The notes: a model not told the origin generated them from the sequence alone. A stretch of DNA of 64,000 nt from Aliiroseovarius sp. Z3 (GCF_029105185.1 NZ_JAFMZK010000009.1:123890-187889); one strand, 5' to 3'. Shown: positions 27,993 to 38,370, counted from the first letter of the stretch. Translations and numbers: made by a program.

Positions 27993-28376
27993 ATGCACCA
28001 TTTCCCTATCCGCGTTTATTATGAAGACACCGACATGGCCGGGATTGTCTATTACGCCAATTATCTGCGCTATATCGAACGGGCGCGGTCCGACTGGGTG
28101 CGCGAGATCGGGATTGACCAGAACGCAATGCGGGCCGAGGGGCTGGTGTTCGCCGTTCGGCGCATCGAGGCCGACTATCTGTCCTCGGCGCATTTTGACG
28201 AAGAGTTGCAGGTTGAAACATCTGTTCAGCAGGTCACAGGTGCGCGACTGGTGATGGAACAAGTGGTAAAACGCGGTGAAGAGCGTTTGTTTGAAGCCCT
28301 TGTCACCATTGTTTGCGTGTCCGACGCGGGCCAACCCGCCCGGCTTCCGGCAAATATCCGCCGTTTGGTTCGCTGA
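27993..28376 (+). CDS. ybgC: Tol-Pal associated acyl-CoA thioesterase YbgC
   Basis: Hot-dog thioesterase commonly encoded first in the tol-pal operon. 127 residues. The start YYEDTDMAGIVYYANYLRY includes the catalytic Asp of the 4-hydroxybenzoyl-CoA thioesterase-type site, and the Tyr-Ala-Asn-Tyr that defines YbgC. It hydrolyses short acyl-CoA in vitro; the in-cell role in the Tol system is unsettled. 110 bases separate it from tolQ. Confidence 0.93.
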   Translation: MHHFPIRVYYEDTDMAGIVYYANYLRYIERARSDWVREIGIDQNAMRAEGLVFAVRRIEADYLSSAHFDEELQVETSVQQVTGARLVMEQVVKRGEERLFEALVTIVCVSDAGQPARLPANIRRLVR

Positions 28377-28486
28377 CCCCACGACTTTCGTGCCGATGAC
28401 GCGGTTTTGATGGCATTCCCCGTGGCAATCCGCTATGAAACATGCAGATAAGCTGCCCAAAGAGGTGGCGGTACAGAGGCAGAGAT

Positions 28487-29182
28487 ATGGAAACGGAAAC
28501 GCTTCAGGCGGCGGCGGAGATCGATTTCTCCTTCCTCGCCCTTTTTCTTCGCGCGACTTTCACGGTCAAGCTGGTGATGCTGCTATTGATTGCAGCGTCC
28601 ATTTGGTCGTGGGCGATCATCATCACGAAACACTTGGCCTTTCGCCGTGCCCGCACGGACGCCGAGGCTTTCGACCGTAAATTCTGGTCGGGCGAACCAT
28701 TGGACGATCTGTTTGACCAGATCGGTCCCAACCCCGGCGGATCGGCCGAAAAGGTATTTTCGTCCGGCATGCTGGAATGGCGGCGCTCTCACCGGGCCGA
28801 TGGCGGGCTGATTGCCAATGCGCAATCGCGCATCGACCGGTCGATGGACGTGGCCATCGCCAAGGAGGGCGAAGAGCTGAACAAGGGGCTGAGTTTTCTG
28901 GCCACCGTCGCCTCGACCGCACCTTTCGTGGGGCTGTTCGGCACGGTCTGGGGCATCATGCACGCCTTTGTCGAAATTGCGCAGCAACAGAACACCAACC
29001 TGGCCGTCGTCGCCCCCGGCATTGCCGAGGCGCTTCTGGCAACCGGGCTTGGCCTTTTGGCCGCGATACCGGCGGCGGTGTTTTACAACAAGCTGAGCGT
29101 GGACAGCGACAACATCCTGGCGAGCTATGAAGCCTTCGCAGACGAGTTCGCCACCATCCTCAGCCGCCAGCTGGACAGCTGA
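28487..29182 (+). CDS. tolQ: Tol-Pal system proton channel subunit TolQ
   Basis: Inner-membrane motor subunit (MotA/TolQ/ExbB family). 231 residues. Three membrane helices: about residues 20-40, 130-155 and 165-190. Signature SFLATVASTAPFVGLFGTVW and the later APGIAEALLATGLGLLAAI, which lines the proton path, are present. ATG at 28487 is preceded by AGAGG at seven bases. tolR begins after only one base beyond the stop, so they are coupled. Confidence 0.96.
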   Translation: METETLQAAAEIDFSFLALFLRATFTVKLVMLLLIAASIWSWAIIITKHLAFRRARTDAEAFDRKFWSGEPLDDLFDQIGPNPGGSAEKVFSSGMLEWRRSHRADGGLIANAQSRIDRSMDVAIAKEGEELNKGLSFLATVASTAPFVGLFGTVWGIMHAFVEIAQQQNTNLAVVAPGIAEALLATGLGLLAAIPAAVFYNKLSVDSDNILASYEAFADEFATILSRQLDS

Positions 29183-29183
29183 T

Positions 29184-29666
29184 ATGGGCGCGGGTGTGCA
29201 ACAAGGCGGGGGGGCGGATCGCCGCGCCCGTCGTGGGCGGCGTCGCGGCAAACACCGCCGCGTGATGGCCGAGATCAACATCACGCCCTTCGTCGACGTG
29301 ATGCTGGTGCTTCTGATCATCTTCATGGTGGCCGCGCCTTTGATGGTTGTCGGCGTGCCGGTTGAGCTGTCCAAGACCGCCGCCAAATCGCTGGACGCGC
29401 CCGAGGAAGAGCCGCTGGCGATCACCATCACCGAAGAAGGCCAGATATTCCTGCAAACGACCGAGATTGCGCGCGACGACCTGATCCCGAAACTGCGCGC
29501 CGTGGCGGCTGAACGCTCGGATAACAAGGTGTTCCTGCGCGCCGACGGTCAGGTGGCATGGGATGCGATTGCCAAGGTGATGGGCGCGCTGAATGCGGCC
29601 GGTTTCACCTCGATCGGGTTTGTGACCGAAGGTGGCGGGCCGAGTTTGACCGGCGCGGACAACTAG
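29184..29666 (+). CDS. tolR: Tol-Pal system subunit TolR
   Basis: Inner-membrane, periplasm-facing partner of TolQ (ExbD/TolR family). 160 residues. A strongly basic N-terminus (RRARRGRRRGKHRRV), then MAEINITPFVDVMLVLLIIFMV, split here before the last residues, where the Asp in the helix is the proton carrier. Periplasmic domain follows. ATG at 29184 is one base after the tolQ stop. Confidence 0.95.
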   Translation: MGAGVQQGGGADRRARRGRRRGKHRRVMAEINITPFVDVMLVLLIIFMVAAPLMVVGVPVELSKTAAKSLDAPEEEPLAITITEEGQIFLQTTEIARDDLIPKLRAVAAERSDNKVFLRADGQVAWDAIAKVMGALNAAGFTSIGFVTEGGGPSLTGADN

Positions 29667-29675
29667 GGCAGGCAT

Positions 29676-30767
29676 ATGCGCAGAGGTCTTTACATCTCGG
29701 CATCTGTTCACGGGATCCTGATCCTGTGGGTGCTTTTCGGCGGGGCCTTTACCTGGTCCAGCAACGAAGAGCTTGTGCAGGTGTCCGATGTGTCGATCAT
29801 CTCGGAAGACGAGTTTGCCGCGCTGAGTGCGCCCAAGGGCGAAGCTGCGGTTGAAGGAGATACACCGCCTGCGCCACGTCCGACACCCGAGCCGGAACCG
29901 GAACCCGCGCCTGTGCCCGAACCGGAGCCTGCCCCGGAACCGGAGCCTGCCCCGGAACCGGAACCTACCCCCGAGCCAGAACCCGCCCCTGAACCAGAAC
30001 CAACGCCCGAGCCGGAGCCGGTCGTCGAGCCGGAAACCGCGCCGCCCGCGCCAGCGCCGCGCGTGGCCCCGACCCCGGCGCCCGAACCGGAAACCCCGGT
30101 CGAGGAAGCGCCAGAAGTGGTCGAAGCACCCGAACCCTCGCCCGAGCCAACACCGGAACCGCTGCCGGAAGAGGTGACGCCAACCGCGCCGCCCGAAGCC
30201 TCGACCGAGATCGTGACCGAGGCCGAAGAGCCGGTGGAAGACCCATCGCTGGCCCCCGCGACCTCGTCGCGCCCAAAAACACGCCCAAGCCGGCCTGCGC
30301 CTGTGGAAACCGCCGAACCGGAAACACCGGTCGAGACCCCGACCGAAGCCCCGGCGCCCGCCAACAACGCTGCTGCCGTGGCCGCTGCCGTGGCCGATCA
30401 GGTGGCGGGGGGCGAAACCGATACGCCCGCACGGGACGTGCCGGAAGGTCCGCCGCTGACGCGCGGCGAAAAGGACGGATTGCGGGTTGCGGTCAGCCGG
30501 TGTTGGAACCTTGGGTCAAGCTCGACCGATGCGATGTCGACCACCGTTGTCGTGATGGTGTCGATGAGTCGCGACGGCAAACCCGAGGGCATTCGCCTGG
30601 CGTCATGGGATGGCCCGTCCGAAGGAGCCGCCAACACCGCCTTCCAGGCCGCCCGGCGCGCCATCATTCGCTGCGGGGCCAACGGTTTTGACCTGCCCGC
30701 CGAGAAATATGGCCAGTGGCGCGAGATCGAAATGACCTTCAACCCAGAGAATATGAGGATCAAATGA
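29676..30767 (+). CDS. tolA: TolA-type protein with a Pro-Glu-rich linker
   Basis: Links TolQR to the outer membrane. 363 residues: an N-terminal membrane anchor (residues 6-27), a linker of about 200 residues dominated by Pro-Glu-Pro-Glu and Pro-Ala repeats, and a C-terminal domain starting near residue 265 ([22 protein letters not shown]) with two cysteines. In E. coli the linker is a long Ala-rich helix; here it resembles the TonB spacer. Assignment rests on operon position (tolQ-tolR-X-cutC-tolB) and the terminal domains. Confidence 0.9.
   Translation: MRRGLYISASVHGILILWVLFGGAFTWSSNEELVQVSDVSIISEDEFAALSAPKGEAAVEGDTPPAPRPTPEPEPEPAPVPEPEPAPEPEPAPEPEPTPEPEPAPEPEPTPEPEPVVEPETAPPAPAPRVAPTPAPEPETPVEEAPEVVEAPEPSPEPTPEPLPEEVTPTAPPEASTEIVTEAEEPVEDPSLAPATSSRPKTRPSRPAPVETAEPETPVETPTEAPAPANNAAAVAAAVADQVAGGETDTPARDVPEGPPLTRGEKDGLRVAVSRCWNLGSSSTDAMSTTVVVMVSMSRDGKPEGIRLASWDGPSEGAANTAFQAARRAIIRCGANGFDLPAEKYGQWREIEMTFNPENMRIK
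29881..30034 (+). repeat. Imperfect repeat coding the Pro-Glu linker of TolA
   Basis: Tandem degenerate units of about 12-24 bases (forms of GAACCGGAGCCTGCCCC) encode alternating Pro-Glu and Pro-Ala. Synonymous changes between units show that it is kept as protein sequence. Prone to length variation by slippage. Confidence 0.8.
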
Positions 30768-31480
30768 CGCCTCGGACGCTCGAAATATGTGTGGACACGG
30801 TTGGCGGGGCCATCGCGGCGCAGGCTGGTGGGGCAGACCGGATCGAGCTATGCGCGGCGCTCTCGGAAGGGGGGCTGACGCCAAGTGCAGGCTTGATGGT
30901 CGCTGCATCGCAGCTGGACGTGCCGTGCTATGCAATGATCCGCCCCCGCTCTGGCTTGTTTGCCTATTCCGATGCGGAAGTGCAGGTGATGCTGGACGAT
31001 ATCGCGGCTGTGAAAGAAGCTGATCTGGCGGGTGTGGTGCTGGGGGCGCAGAAACCCGATGGCAGTCTGGATACCGCCGTGCTTGGTCGCCTGCTGGCCG
31101 CTGCCGAAGGGCTGGGCGCGACGCTTCACCGGGTGATCGACGTGGTGCCGGACCCGCTGGCCGCGGTCGAGCAAGCCATCGCACTGGGGTTTGAGCGTGT
31201 GCTGACCTCGGGCGGGGCGGCAACGGCGGTCGAGGGGGCCGGGATGATCCGGGCGATGAAGCGGCAAGCCGCCGGTCGTATCGCGATCATGCCGGGCAGC
31301 GGGCTGACAGAAGACAATATATCTGATTTCGTAGCGCAGACAGGTGTTCACGAGGTTCATGCCTCCTGCGCAGTGACCGTGACAGGAGAGGAGAGTTTTT
31401 CCAATTTCTCCCCTGCAGGCGGTCGTAAAGAAACGTGTAAGAACCGGGTGAAACAAATGAAGAGGGAATTGGTCGCATGA
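30764..31480 (+). CDS. cutC: CutC-family protein
   Basis: A TIM-barrel protein of the CutC family, once linked to copper tolerance, though the mechanism is uncertain. 238 residues. Motifs: [25 protein letters not shown] (interrupted here), [26 protein letters not shown] and the C-terminal HASCAV. ATG 30764 overlaps the tolA stop, and its stop overlaps the tolB start (ATGA), so it is fully embedded in the tol operon, which is unusual in the general proteobacterial layout. Confidence 0.9.
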   Translation: MTPRTLEICVDTVGGAIAAQAGGADRIELCAALSEGGLTPSAGLMVAASQLDVPCYAMIRPRSGLFAYSDAEVQVMLDDIAAVKEADLAGVVLGAQKPDGSLDTAVLGRLLAAAEGLGATLHRVIDVVPDPLAAVEQAIALGFERVLTSGGAATAVEGAGMIRAMKRQAAGRIAIMPGSGLTEDNISDFVAQTGVHEVHASCAVTVTGEESFSNFSPAGGRKETCKNRVKQMKRELVA

Positions 31481-32841
31481 GCACGATACTCAAAAAGCTG
31501 ATCCTCGAACGATCGGTCGGGGCGATGATGATTGCACTGGTCGCGTTGACATCGGGCCTTCTGGGGCAGGCGCATCCTGCGGCGGCCCAGGGGCCGTTGC
31601 GGATCGAAATCACCGACGGTGTGATCGAACCGTTGCCCTTCGCTGTGCCTGATTTTCAGGCCGAGAACGGGGCGGCGGGTGAGTATGCGCGCTCGATCGC
31701 GCGGGTGGTTGCCGCCGACCTTGCAGGCACCGGCCTGTTTCGGGAAATCCCGGCCGAGGCGTTTGTGTCGGGCATCACCAGCTTTGCCAGCCCGATTGCC
31801 TATGCAGATTGGAAGGCCATCAATGCGCAAGCCCTGATCACCGGGGCTGTGTCGGCATCGGGCGACAGCCTGAACGTGAAATTCCGGGTTTTCGACGTGT
31901 TTTCCGGCCAGCCGCTGGGCGAGGGTCTTCAGTTCTCGGGTGCGATCAGCTCGTGGCGTCGCGTGGCGCACAAGGTGGCCGATATCGTCTACAGCCGCAT
32001 CACGGGCGAAAGCGGCTATTTCGACAGCCGCGTGGTGTTCGTGGCCGAAACCGGCCCCAAGAACGCCAAGCGCAAGCGGCTGGCGGTCATGGATTATGAC
32101 GGGGCAAATGTTCAGTATTTGACCGACAGTTCCGCGCTGGTGTTGGCGCCGCGCTTCTCGCCCACCGGCGACAAGGTGCTCTACACCAGCTATGAAACCG
32201 GATTCCCGCAGGTCTATGTGCTGGATGTGGCCACGGTTGGGCGTCAGGTGCTGTCACAGCAACAAGGCACAATGACCTTTGCCCCGCGTTTTTCGCCCGA
32301 TGGCCGGACCGTTGTGTATTCGCTGTCGGCAGGCGGCAATACGGACATCTATGCGATGGACATCAATGGCGGCAATCCACGTCGCCTGACCTCGACCCCG
32401 TCGATTGAAACCGCGCCCAGCTTTTCGCCCGATGGCAGCCAGATCGTGTTTGAAAGCGACCGGTCCGGTACGCCGCAGCTTTATGTCATGCCTGCGGGCG
32501 GGGGCGAGGCGACGCGGATCAGCTTCGGGCAGGGCCGTTATGGCACCCCGGTCTGGTCACCGCGCGGTGATCTGATTGCGTTCACCAAGCAAAACGCGGG
32601 CCGGTTCCATATCGGCGTCATGCGCACCGACGGATCCGAGGAACGGCTGCTAACCGCGTCCTTCCTGGACGAAGGCCCCACATGGGCGCCGAACGGGCGG
32701 GTGATCATGTTCACCCGCGAAAGCCAGGGGGCGTCTGGCGCGCCGTCGCTGTATTCGGTCGACATTTCGGGCCGCAATCTGCGGCGCGTGGTGACGGAAG
32801 GGGCGGCATCCGACCCGGCCTGGTCGCCGCTACTGAAATAA
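31477..32841 (+). CDS. tolB: Tol-Pal system beta-propeller protein TolB
   Basis: Periplasmic protein that binds Pal and TolA. 454 residues: a signal segment (hydrophobic around residues 15-35, cleavage near AAAQG), an N-terminal alpha/beta domain, then a six-blade WD-like beta-propeller seen as repeated FSPDG/FSPTG units (for example [26 protein letters not shown]). ATG 31477 is within the cutC stop. A palindrome and a terminator lie between it and pal. Confidence 0.96.
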   Translation: MSTILKKLILERSVGAMMIALVALTSGLLGQAHPAAAQGPLRIEITDGVIEPLPFAVPDFQAENGAAGEYARSIARVVAADLAGTGLFREIPAEAFVSGITSFASPIAYADWKAINAQALITGAVSASGDSLNVKFRVFDVFSGQPLGEGLQFSGAISSWRRVAHKVADIVYSRITGESGYFDSRVVFVAETGPKNAKRKRLAVMDYDGANVQYLTDSSALVLAPRFSPTGDKVLYTSYETGFPQVYVLDVATVGRQVLSQQQGTMTFAPRFSPDGRTVVYSLSAGGNTDIYAMDINGGNPRRLTSTPSIETAPSFSPDGSQIVFESDRSGTPQLYVMPAGGGEATRISFGQGRYGTPVWSPRGDLIAFTKQNAGRFHIGVMRTDGSEERLLTASFLDEGPTWAPNGRVIMFTRESQGASGAPSLYSVDISGRNLRRVVTEGAASDPAWSPLLK

Positions 32842-32855
32842 GCGCAATATTGCGC
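32842..32855. repeat. 14-bp perfect palindrome right after the tolB stop
   Basis: GCGCAATATTGCGC begins at the base following the TAA. It is an exact palindrome without a loop, so an operator or a chance site is likelier than a hairpin. No known regulator matched. Confidence 0.3.
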
Positions 32856-32889
32856 AGGGGTCGGCGTGGGCCAGCGGGTGTGCGCCGAT

Positions 32890-32910
32890 CCGTTTCCAAA
32901 CGGCTTTTTT
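32890..32910 (+). terminator. Terminator-like hairpin between tolB and pal
   Basis: CCGTTT (32890-32895) and AAACGG (32898-32903), then C and a run of six T (32905-32910). A compact intrinsic terminator or attenuator that would lower read-through into pal; pal probably has its own promoter after it. Confidence 0.7.
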
Positions 32911-32992
32911 GCTGCTAGGATTGCGCCAACGAGCAACAATTTGCCTGCCCGGACATGAAAGGGCACGCGAGAAAATGGACACAGGAACGATC

Positions 32993-33499
32993 ATGAAACG
33001 TATTGCAATTGCTACGCTGGTTGTGGGCGCGCTGGCGCTTTCGGCCTGTTCGAAGAACCGTCTTGGCGATCAGTATGGCGCAAACGGCGCGTCGGGTGAT
33101 TTCGTCGCAGGCAGCCCCTCTGACCCGCGTTCACCCGCCTATTTCCAACAGACCATCGGGGACCGGGTGCTGTTTGCGGTGGACCAGTCCTCGCTCAGCC
33201 CGGAAGGCATTGATCTGCTGACCAAACAGGCTGCATGGCTGATGGAAAACACGGCCTATACCGCCGTGATCGAAGGTCACGCGGACGAGCAAGGCACGCG
33301 GGAATACAACCTTGCGCTGGGCGCGCGGCGCGCGTCTTCGGTGCAGAACTTCCTGATCGAACGCGGCGTGGCCCCGAACCGCCTGCAAACCGTCAGCTAT
33401 GGCAAGGAACGCCCACTTGAAATCTGCTCGGACGAGCTTTGCTATGCCAAGAACCGTCGTGCGGTGACCGTTCTGGCCGCCGGCGCGGCCACAAGCTGA
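32993..33499 (+). CDS. pal: Peptidoglycan-associated lipoprotein Pal
   Basis: Outer-membrane lipoprotein that binds peptidoglycan and TolB. 168 residues; lipobox LALSAC with Cys near residue 20. C-terminal OmpA domain: VIEGHADEQGTREYNLALG and RRASSVQNFLIERG, with the conserved Asp and Arg for diaminopimelate binding, and SYGKERPL. ATG at 32993 is supported by AGGAA five bases upstream. Confidence 0.96.
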   Translation: MKRIAIATLVVGALALSACSKNRLGDQYGANGASGDFVAGSPSDPRSPAYFQQTIGDRVLFAVDQSSLSPEGIDLLTKQAAWLMENTAYTAVIEGHADEQGTREYNLALGARRASSVQNFLIERGVAPNRLQTVSYGKERPLEICSDELCYAKNRRAVTVLAAGAATS

Positions 33500-33525
33500 A
33501 CCCTGATCGTTTGAAGGAGCGTCCG

Positions 33526-34359
33526 ATGTCGCCTTTCCCCCGGCTTTCTGCCGTCGCCCTGTCCGTCGCAATCGCGCTGGTGTCGCCCGTCTTTGCACAG
33601 GACCGGGCGCAATCGCTTGCTGACATTCGGCAAGAGCTGTCGATGCTGTATGTCGAAGTCCAAAAGCTGAAGACCGAGCTGTCCACCACCGGCGCGGGCA
33701 ACATTGCCACGGGCACCGGCAGCCTGACCGAACGGGTTGCGACCATCGAAAGCGAATTGTCGCGGCTGACCGGCCAGACCGAACAGCTTCAGTTCCGCAT
33801 CGACTCGATCGTCAAGGACGGCACCAACCGGATCGGGGATCTGGAGTTCCGTCTGGTCGAGCTGGAAGGCGGCGATGTCACCAAGCTGGGCGAAACCTCG
33901 ACCTTGGGCGGCGGACAGGTTCCGGCAGCCCCGGCCACCGCACCTGCGCCAGCCCAACCGCTGGCGACCGAGCTTGCTGTGGGCGAAAAGCAGGATTTCG
34001 ACGCCGCCGGTGCCGCACTAGAGGCAGGCGAATTCGACGAAGCTGCAACCCTGTATGCGAAATTCATCGAAACCTATCCCGGTGGTCCCCTGACCGCCGA
34101 GGCACATTTTCAACGTGGCGAAGCTCTGACCGGGCTGGGCGATATCAAGTCCGCCGCGCGGTCGTATCTGAACTCCTTTTCCGGCGCCCCCAACAGCGAC
34201 CGCGCGCCTGACGCTCTGTTTCGTCTGGGCAATGCGTTGGGCGCCTTGGGACAGATCTCGGAAGCCTGCGCAACGCTGGCCGAGGTGGGCGAACGCTTCC
34301 CCGGCACCCCAGCCGTCGAAGATGCAACAGCCGCACGCGCAAGCCTTGGGTGCCAATGA
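33526..34359 (+). CDS. cpoB: Tol-Pal system protein CpoB (YbgF)
   Basis: Periplasmic TPR protein that couples Tol with peptidoglycan synthesis at division. 277 residues: signal peptide (cleavage near VFAQ, residue 24), a coiled-coil trimerisation stretch (about 30-115), a Pro/Ala linker, and three TPR-like repeats from residue 165 (AAGAALEAGEFDEAA, AEAHFQRGEALTGLG). ATG 33526 has AAGGAG six bases before it. Its stop overlaps the tilS start. Confidence 0.93.
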   Translation: MSPFPRLSAVALSVAIALVSPVFAQDRAQSLADIRQELSMLYVEVQKLKTELSTTGAGNIATGTGSLTERVATIESELSRLTGQTEQLQFRIDSIVKDGTNRIGDLEFRLVELEGGDVTKLGETSTLGGGQVPAAPATAPAPAQPLATELAVGEKQDFDAAGAALEAGEFDEAATLYAKFIETYPGGPLTAEAHFQRGEALTGLGDIKSAARSYLNSFSGAPNSDRAPDALFRLGNALGALGQISEACATLAEVGERFPGTPAVEDATAARASLGCQ

Positions 34360-35609
34360 CGCCTGAGGCGTGCATTTCCGATGCCCTGAACCGGGTCCGC
34401 ACTGGCGGGCCCGTTTTGCGTTTGGGCGTGGCCGTGTCAGGTGGTGGCGACAGCATGGCGCTGCTTTTACTGGCGCAGGAGTGGTGCGTCGCGCAGGGGG
34501 CCGAACTTCATGCGGCAACCGTCGATCACGGCCTGCGCGAAGAGGCAAAAGATGAGGCTCTGTTCGTGCGGGACACCTGCGCCGGGCTGAACGTGCCGCA
34601 TCGCACCTTGAAATGGACCACAACACCCGAAGGCAATGTGCAGGATGCCGCCCGACAGGCGCGATATGATCTGTTGGCAGAATGGGCGCGGGGCGCGCAG
34701 CTTGACGCGGTGCTTTTGGGTCATACCGCCGATGATCAGGCGGAAACCTTTCTGATGCGTTTGGCGCGTGGGTCGGGGGTCGATGGGTTGTCTGCCATGC
34801 GTGACGATTGGTCCGACCGGAATGTGCGGTGGATGCGGCCCCTGCTGCCGATCACGCGTGCGGCATTGCGAGAGGTTCTGACCAAACGCGGGCAGGTGTG
34901 GATTGACGACCCGTCAAACGATGACACGACCTTTGACAGGGTGAAAACGCGCCGCGCCTTGCAGGATTTGCCGCAGATCGGGCTGACACGCACCCGGTTG
35001 ACCGATACTGCCCGACGCATGTCGCAGGCCCGCGATGCGCTTGCCTGGCTGGCCCATGACGCCGCCTGCCGATTGGCAGATGTGAAAGGCGGTGATGTGC
35101 AGTTTGCCTTGCCTGACTTCACGCGCCTGCCCGATGAAACCCGCCACCGCCTGCTGGCCCATGCGATCAACTATGTCTCGTCTACACCCTACCGCCCGCG
35201 CTATGACGCCCTGCGTGCGTTGGAAACCGAGGTGATGGCAGGACAGACCCGGACCTTGCAGGGCTGTCTTGTCTCGCGGGACGGTGACAGGCTTGTGATT
35301 GGGCGCGAGCTGCGTGGGGTCGAGGCGCTTACATCACGGCCCGGCAGACAGTGGGACCATCGCTGGATCATGGATGCACCCCGGCAATCTGACGGGTCAG
35401 ACCTTCGCGTAAGGGCGTTGGGAGAGGGCATTCTGTGCTGCAAGGACTGGCGGGCGACCGGCCTGTCGCGAACCACCCTGATGACAACGCCATCGCTGTG
35501 GGCAGACGACACGCTTGTGGCCGCCCCATTGGCCGGTTTCGGGGATATTTCTCTGCTTATCCGCACCCCTGACGTGGAAGAATTCCGATCTACCATTTTA
35601 TCGCATTGA
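34356..35609 (+). CDS. tilS: tRNA(Ile)-lysidine synthetase
   Basis: Modifies the anticodon C34 of tRNA-Ile(CAU) to lysidine, which makes it read AUA. About 417 residues. The N-terminal PP-loop ATPase domain shows [19 protein letters not shown], and [20 protein letters not shown], and WIDDPSND. The C-terminal part is divergent. ATG at 34356 overlaps the cpoB stop. In this order (cpoB-tilS-ftsH) the gene is common in alphaproteobacteria. Confidence 0.95.
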   Translation: MTPEACISDALNRVRTGGPVLRLGVAVSGGGDSMALLLLAQEWCVAQGAELHAATVDHGLREEAKDEALFVRDTCAGLNVPHRTLKWTTTPEGNVQDAARQARYDLLAEWARGAQLDAVLLGHTADDQAETFLMRLARGSGVDGLSAMRDDWSDRNVRWMRPLLPITRAALREVLTKRGQVWIDDPSNDDTTFDRVKTRRALQDLPQIGLTRTRLTDTARRMSQARDALAWLAHDAACRLADVKGGDVQFALPDFTRLPDETRHRLLAHAINYVSSTPYRPRYDALRALETEVMAGQTRTLQGCLVSRDGDRLVIGRELRGVEALTSRPGRQWDHRWIMDAPRQSDGSDLRVRALGEGILCCKDWRATGLSRTTLMTTPSLWADDTLVAAPLAGFGDISLLIRTPDVEEFRSTILSH

Positions 35610-35697
35610 ACATACTGCATTCATCCCTATTTTAGAGTGGCAGCGTGCGGACCGGTGGGGCTGCACCCTGTCGCCATGGCATTCAAAGGAGATACCC

Positions 35698-37614
35698 TTG
35701 GGCAACGCGAGAAATTTCGCCTTCTGGATCGTTCTGTTCCTGTTGATCCTGGCTTTGTTCAACCTGTTTTCGAACGGGCAGGCAGGGCTGGCAGCATCGC
35801 AGGTAAGCTATTCGGAGTTTGTGACCTCTGTCGAAGGGGACGAGGTCAAGGCCGCGACCATCGACGGTGAAAAAGTCATCTATCAGGCCGCAGATGGAAA
35901 GATGTATCAAACCATCGTGCCGCGCGACGCCGAAGTGTCGAACATGCTGATTGACAAAGGGGTCGAGCTGAAGGCCGAGCCGCAACAGCAATCGGGATTC
36001 ATGAGCCTGATGACATTGCTTCTGCCGGTGATCCTGTTGATCGGGTTCTGGTTCTTTATGATGAACCGGATGCAAGGCCGCGGGGGCGGCGGTGCCATGG
36101 GTTTCGGGAAATCCAAGGCCAAGATGCTGACCGAACGCGAAGGCCGTGTGACCTTTGACGACGTGGCCGGCATTGATGAGGCCAAGGAAGAACTGGAAGA
36201 GATCGTGGAATTCCTGCGCAACCCGCAGAAATTCAGCCGTCTGGGTGGGCAAATCCCCAAAGGGGCGCTGCTTGTTGGCCCTCCGGGCACGGGTAAGACG
36301 CTGTTGGCGCGTGCCATTGCCGGTGAGGCTGGCGTGCCGTTCTTCACCATCTCGGGCTCTGATTTTGTTGAAATGTTCGTCGGTGTGGGCGCAAGCCGTG
36401 TCCGCGACATGTTCGAACAGGCCAAGAAGAACGCGCCCTGTATCGTCTTCATCGATGAGATCGACGCCGTGGGCCGGTCGCGTGGCGCGGGCTATGGTGG
36501 TGGCAACGACGAACGCGAACAGACGCTGAACCAGCTTCTGGTCGAAATGGATGGCTTTGAAGCCAATGAAGGCGTGATCATTCTGGCCGCGACCAACCGT
36601 CGTGACGTTTTGGACCCGGCACTGCTGCGTCCGGGTCGGTTTGACCGTCAGGTGACCGTGCCGAACCCCGACATCAAAGGTCGTGAAAAGATCTTGGGCG
36701 TGCATGCCCGCAAGGTGCCGCTTGGCCCTGACGCTGACATGCGCATCATCGCGCGCGGCACACCGGGTTTTTCGGGTGCTGATCTGGCGAACCTTGTGAA
36801 CGAAGCGGCCTTGATGGCTGCCCGCGTGGGTCGTCGCTTTGTCACCATGGAAGATTTCGAGAATGCGAAAGACAAGGTGATGATGGGGGCCGAGCGTCGA
36901 TCAATGGTTCTGACCGACGACCAGAAGGAAAAGACCGCCTATCACGAAGCGGGCCACGCCGTCGTCGGTCTGTCGCTGCCGCAATGTGATCCGGTCTATA
37001 AGGCCACGATCATCCCGCGCGGCGGTGCGCTGGGCATGGTGGTATCGCTGCCCGAGATTGATCGTCTGAACTGGCACAAGTCGGAATGCGAAGAAAAACT
37101 GGCCATGACCATGGCGGGCAAGGCGGCCGAAATCATCAAATATGGCGAAGAGAACGTCTCGAACGGTCCGGCGGGCGACATTCAGCAAGCATCGGGTCTA
37201 GCACGCGCCATGGTGATGCGCTGGGGCATGTCCGAGAAGGTTGGCAATATTGATTATGCCGAAGCGGCCGAAGGCTATTCTGGCAACACCGCCGGATTCT
37301 CGGTCTCGGCGCATACGAAAGAGCTGATCGAGGAAGAGGTGAAGCGCTTCATCCAGCAAGGATATGAAACCGCGCATAAAATCCTGACCGAGAAAAAGGA
37401 TGAATGGGAAAATCTGGCCCAGGGACTTTTGGAATACGAAACCCTGACCGGCGAGGAAATCCAGCGCGTCATGCGGGGCGAGCCGCCCACGAAAAGCGAA
37501 GACGACGACAAGCCGGACGAAGGTAACGCGGCTTCGGTGACGGCGATCCCGAAAACCAAGCCAAGGTCGAAACCGGCGGGCGAGGGCGATCTGGAACCGG
37601 AACCCACCGCCTGA
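35698..37614 (+). CDS. ftsH: ATP-dependent zinc metalloprotease FtsH
   Basis: Membrane-bound AAA+ protease for membrane and regulatory proteins. 638 residues. Two membrane helices (about 7-25 and 102-121) flank a periplasmic domain; Walker A GPPGTGKT (194-201), Walker B FIDEID, second region of homology with RPGRFDR, and the zinc site HEAGH (416-420). The start is TTG at 35698, with AAGGAG six bases upstream; an upstream open extension lacks homology. Works with HflK and HflC at 18.7-20.8 kb. Ends at a strong terminator. Confidence 0.97.
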   Translation: MGNARNFAFWIVLFLLILALFNLFSNGQAGLAASQVSYSEFVTSVEGDEVKAATIDGEKVIYQAADGKMYQTIVPRDAEVSNMLIDKGVELKAEPQQQSGFMSLMTLLLPVILLIGFWFFMMNRMQGRGGGGAMGFGKSKAKMLTEREGRVTFDDVAGIDEAKEELEEIVEFLRNPQKFSRLGGQIPKGALLVGPPGTGKTLLARAIAGEAGVPFFTISGSDFVEMFVGVGASRVRDMFEQAKKNAPCIVFIDEIDAVGRSRGAGYGGGNDEREQTLNQLLVEMDGFEANEGVIILAATNRRDVLDPALLRPGRFDRQVTVPNPDIKGREKILGVHARKVPLGPDADMRIIARGTPGFSGADLANLVNEAALMAARVGRRFVTMEDFENAKDKVMMGAERRSMVLTDDQKEKTAYHEAGHAVVGLSLPQCDPVYKATIIPRGGALGMVVSLPEIDRLNWHKSECEEKLAMTMAGKAAEIIKYGEENVSNGPAGDIQQASGLARAMVMRWGMSEKVGNIDYAEAAEGYSGNTAGFSVSAHTKELIEEEVKRFIQQGYETAHKILTEKKDEWENLAQGLLEYETLTGEEIQRVMRGEPPTKSEDDDKPDEGNAASVTAIPKTKPRSKPAGEGDLEPEPTA

Positions 37615-37636
37615 CCCGCGCCATCGACGACAAAGA

Positions 37637-37669
37637 AGCCCCCGAAGACACGCATCTTCGGGGGCTTTT
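37637..37669 (+). terminator. Intrinsic terminator of ftsH
   Basis: A 12-bp perfect stem (AGCCCCCGAAGA, 37637-37648, with TCTTCGGGGGCT, 37655-37666), 6-base loop, T run to 37669. Very clear. Confidence 0.93.
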
Positions 37670-37749
37670 CTTATGCGGCCAAGCTATGCGCAGGAAACGG
37701 GTCGATCCGGCCCCGTAGGTCCGCCACCTTGGTGGAAAAGAGGATCATC

Positions 37750-38361
37750 ATGTTTCCAACCACAATCGCATTGCTGCTGTTTCTGGCACCGCTTGCCTAC
37801 AGCCCCGGGCCGGGCAACATGGTCTTTGCGGCGATGGGCGCGCGCTTTGGGCTGCGGGCCACCTTGCCTGCGAATGCGGGCTATCACGTGGCCACCTGGA
37901 TCGTGACCTTTTGCCTTGGTTTGGGCTTTTCGGTTTTGCTGACCAGCGCACCGGTCCTGTTCGACATCCTGCGCTGGGTTGGTGCGGCCTATGTCGCCTG
38001 GCTGGCCTGGACATTCCTGCGGGCCGGTCTGACGGGTGGCGGGCCGGACTCGGATGTGATCGGCGTCGTTGACGGTGTCCTGTTGCTGATCCTGAATCCG
38101 AAAGCCTATGTCATCATCGCACTGATGTTCAGCCAGTTCCTGACCGCCTTTCCTTTGCCTGAACTTGCGGCGGTTCTGTGGATCGCCAGCGCTTTCACAC
38201 TGAACAACCTGCTGGCATTTCTGCTTTGGACGATGGTCGGGGACGGCCTGTTGGCGCGCTTCAGACGTCCGGCCCATGCGCGCCTGTTGAACGGCGGCTT
38301 TGCCGTGATCCTTGGGCTTGTGGCCGTCTGGATGTTCGTCGCCGGGCGTGCAGCCCTATGA
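37750..38361 (+). CDS. LysE-family amino acid exporter
   Basis: Inner-membrane exporter of the RhtB/LysE superfamily. 203 residues with about six hydrophobic segments. The N-terminal APLAYSPGPGNMVFAAMGAR is the family signature (SPGPN-like). LNPKAYVIIALMFSQF near residue 120 is the second conserved block. ATG at 37750 has AGAGGA upstream; the GTG seven codons earlier is an alternative. The gene is convergent with ornithine decarboxylase; export of lysine, ornithine-like or other amino acids is possible but not shown. Confidence 0.9.
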   Translation: MFPTTIALLLFLAPLAYSPGPGNMVFAAMGARFGLRATLPANAGYHVATWIVTFCLGLGFSVLLTSAPVLFDILRWVGAAYVAWLAWTFLRAGLTGGGPDSDVIGVVDGVLLLILNPKAYVIIALMFSQFLTAFPLPELAAVLWIASAFTLNNLLAFLLWTMVGDGLLARFRRPAHARLLNGGFAVILGLVAVWMFVAGRAAL

Positions 38362-38370
38362 CAAAGAGCC

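Noticed and set aside
29881..30034. Tandem repeats considered as a CRISPR array
   Set aside because: The units are short, adjacent and degenerate, without unique spacers, and they encode the Pro-Glu linker of TolA in frame.
35515..35697. Longer N-terminus for FtsH
   Set aside because: The extension overlaps the end of tilS and has no homology; the TTG at 35698 with AAGGAG gives the normal FtsH start.
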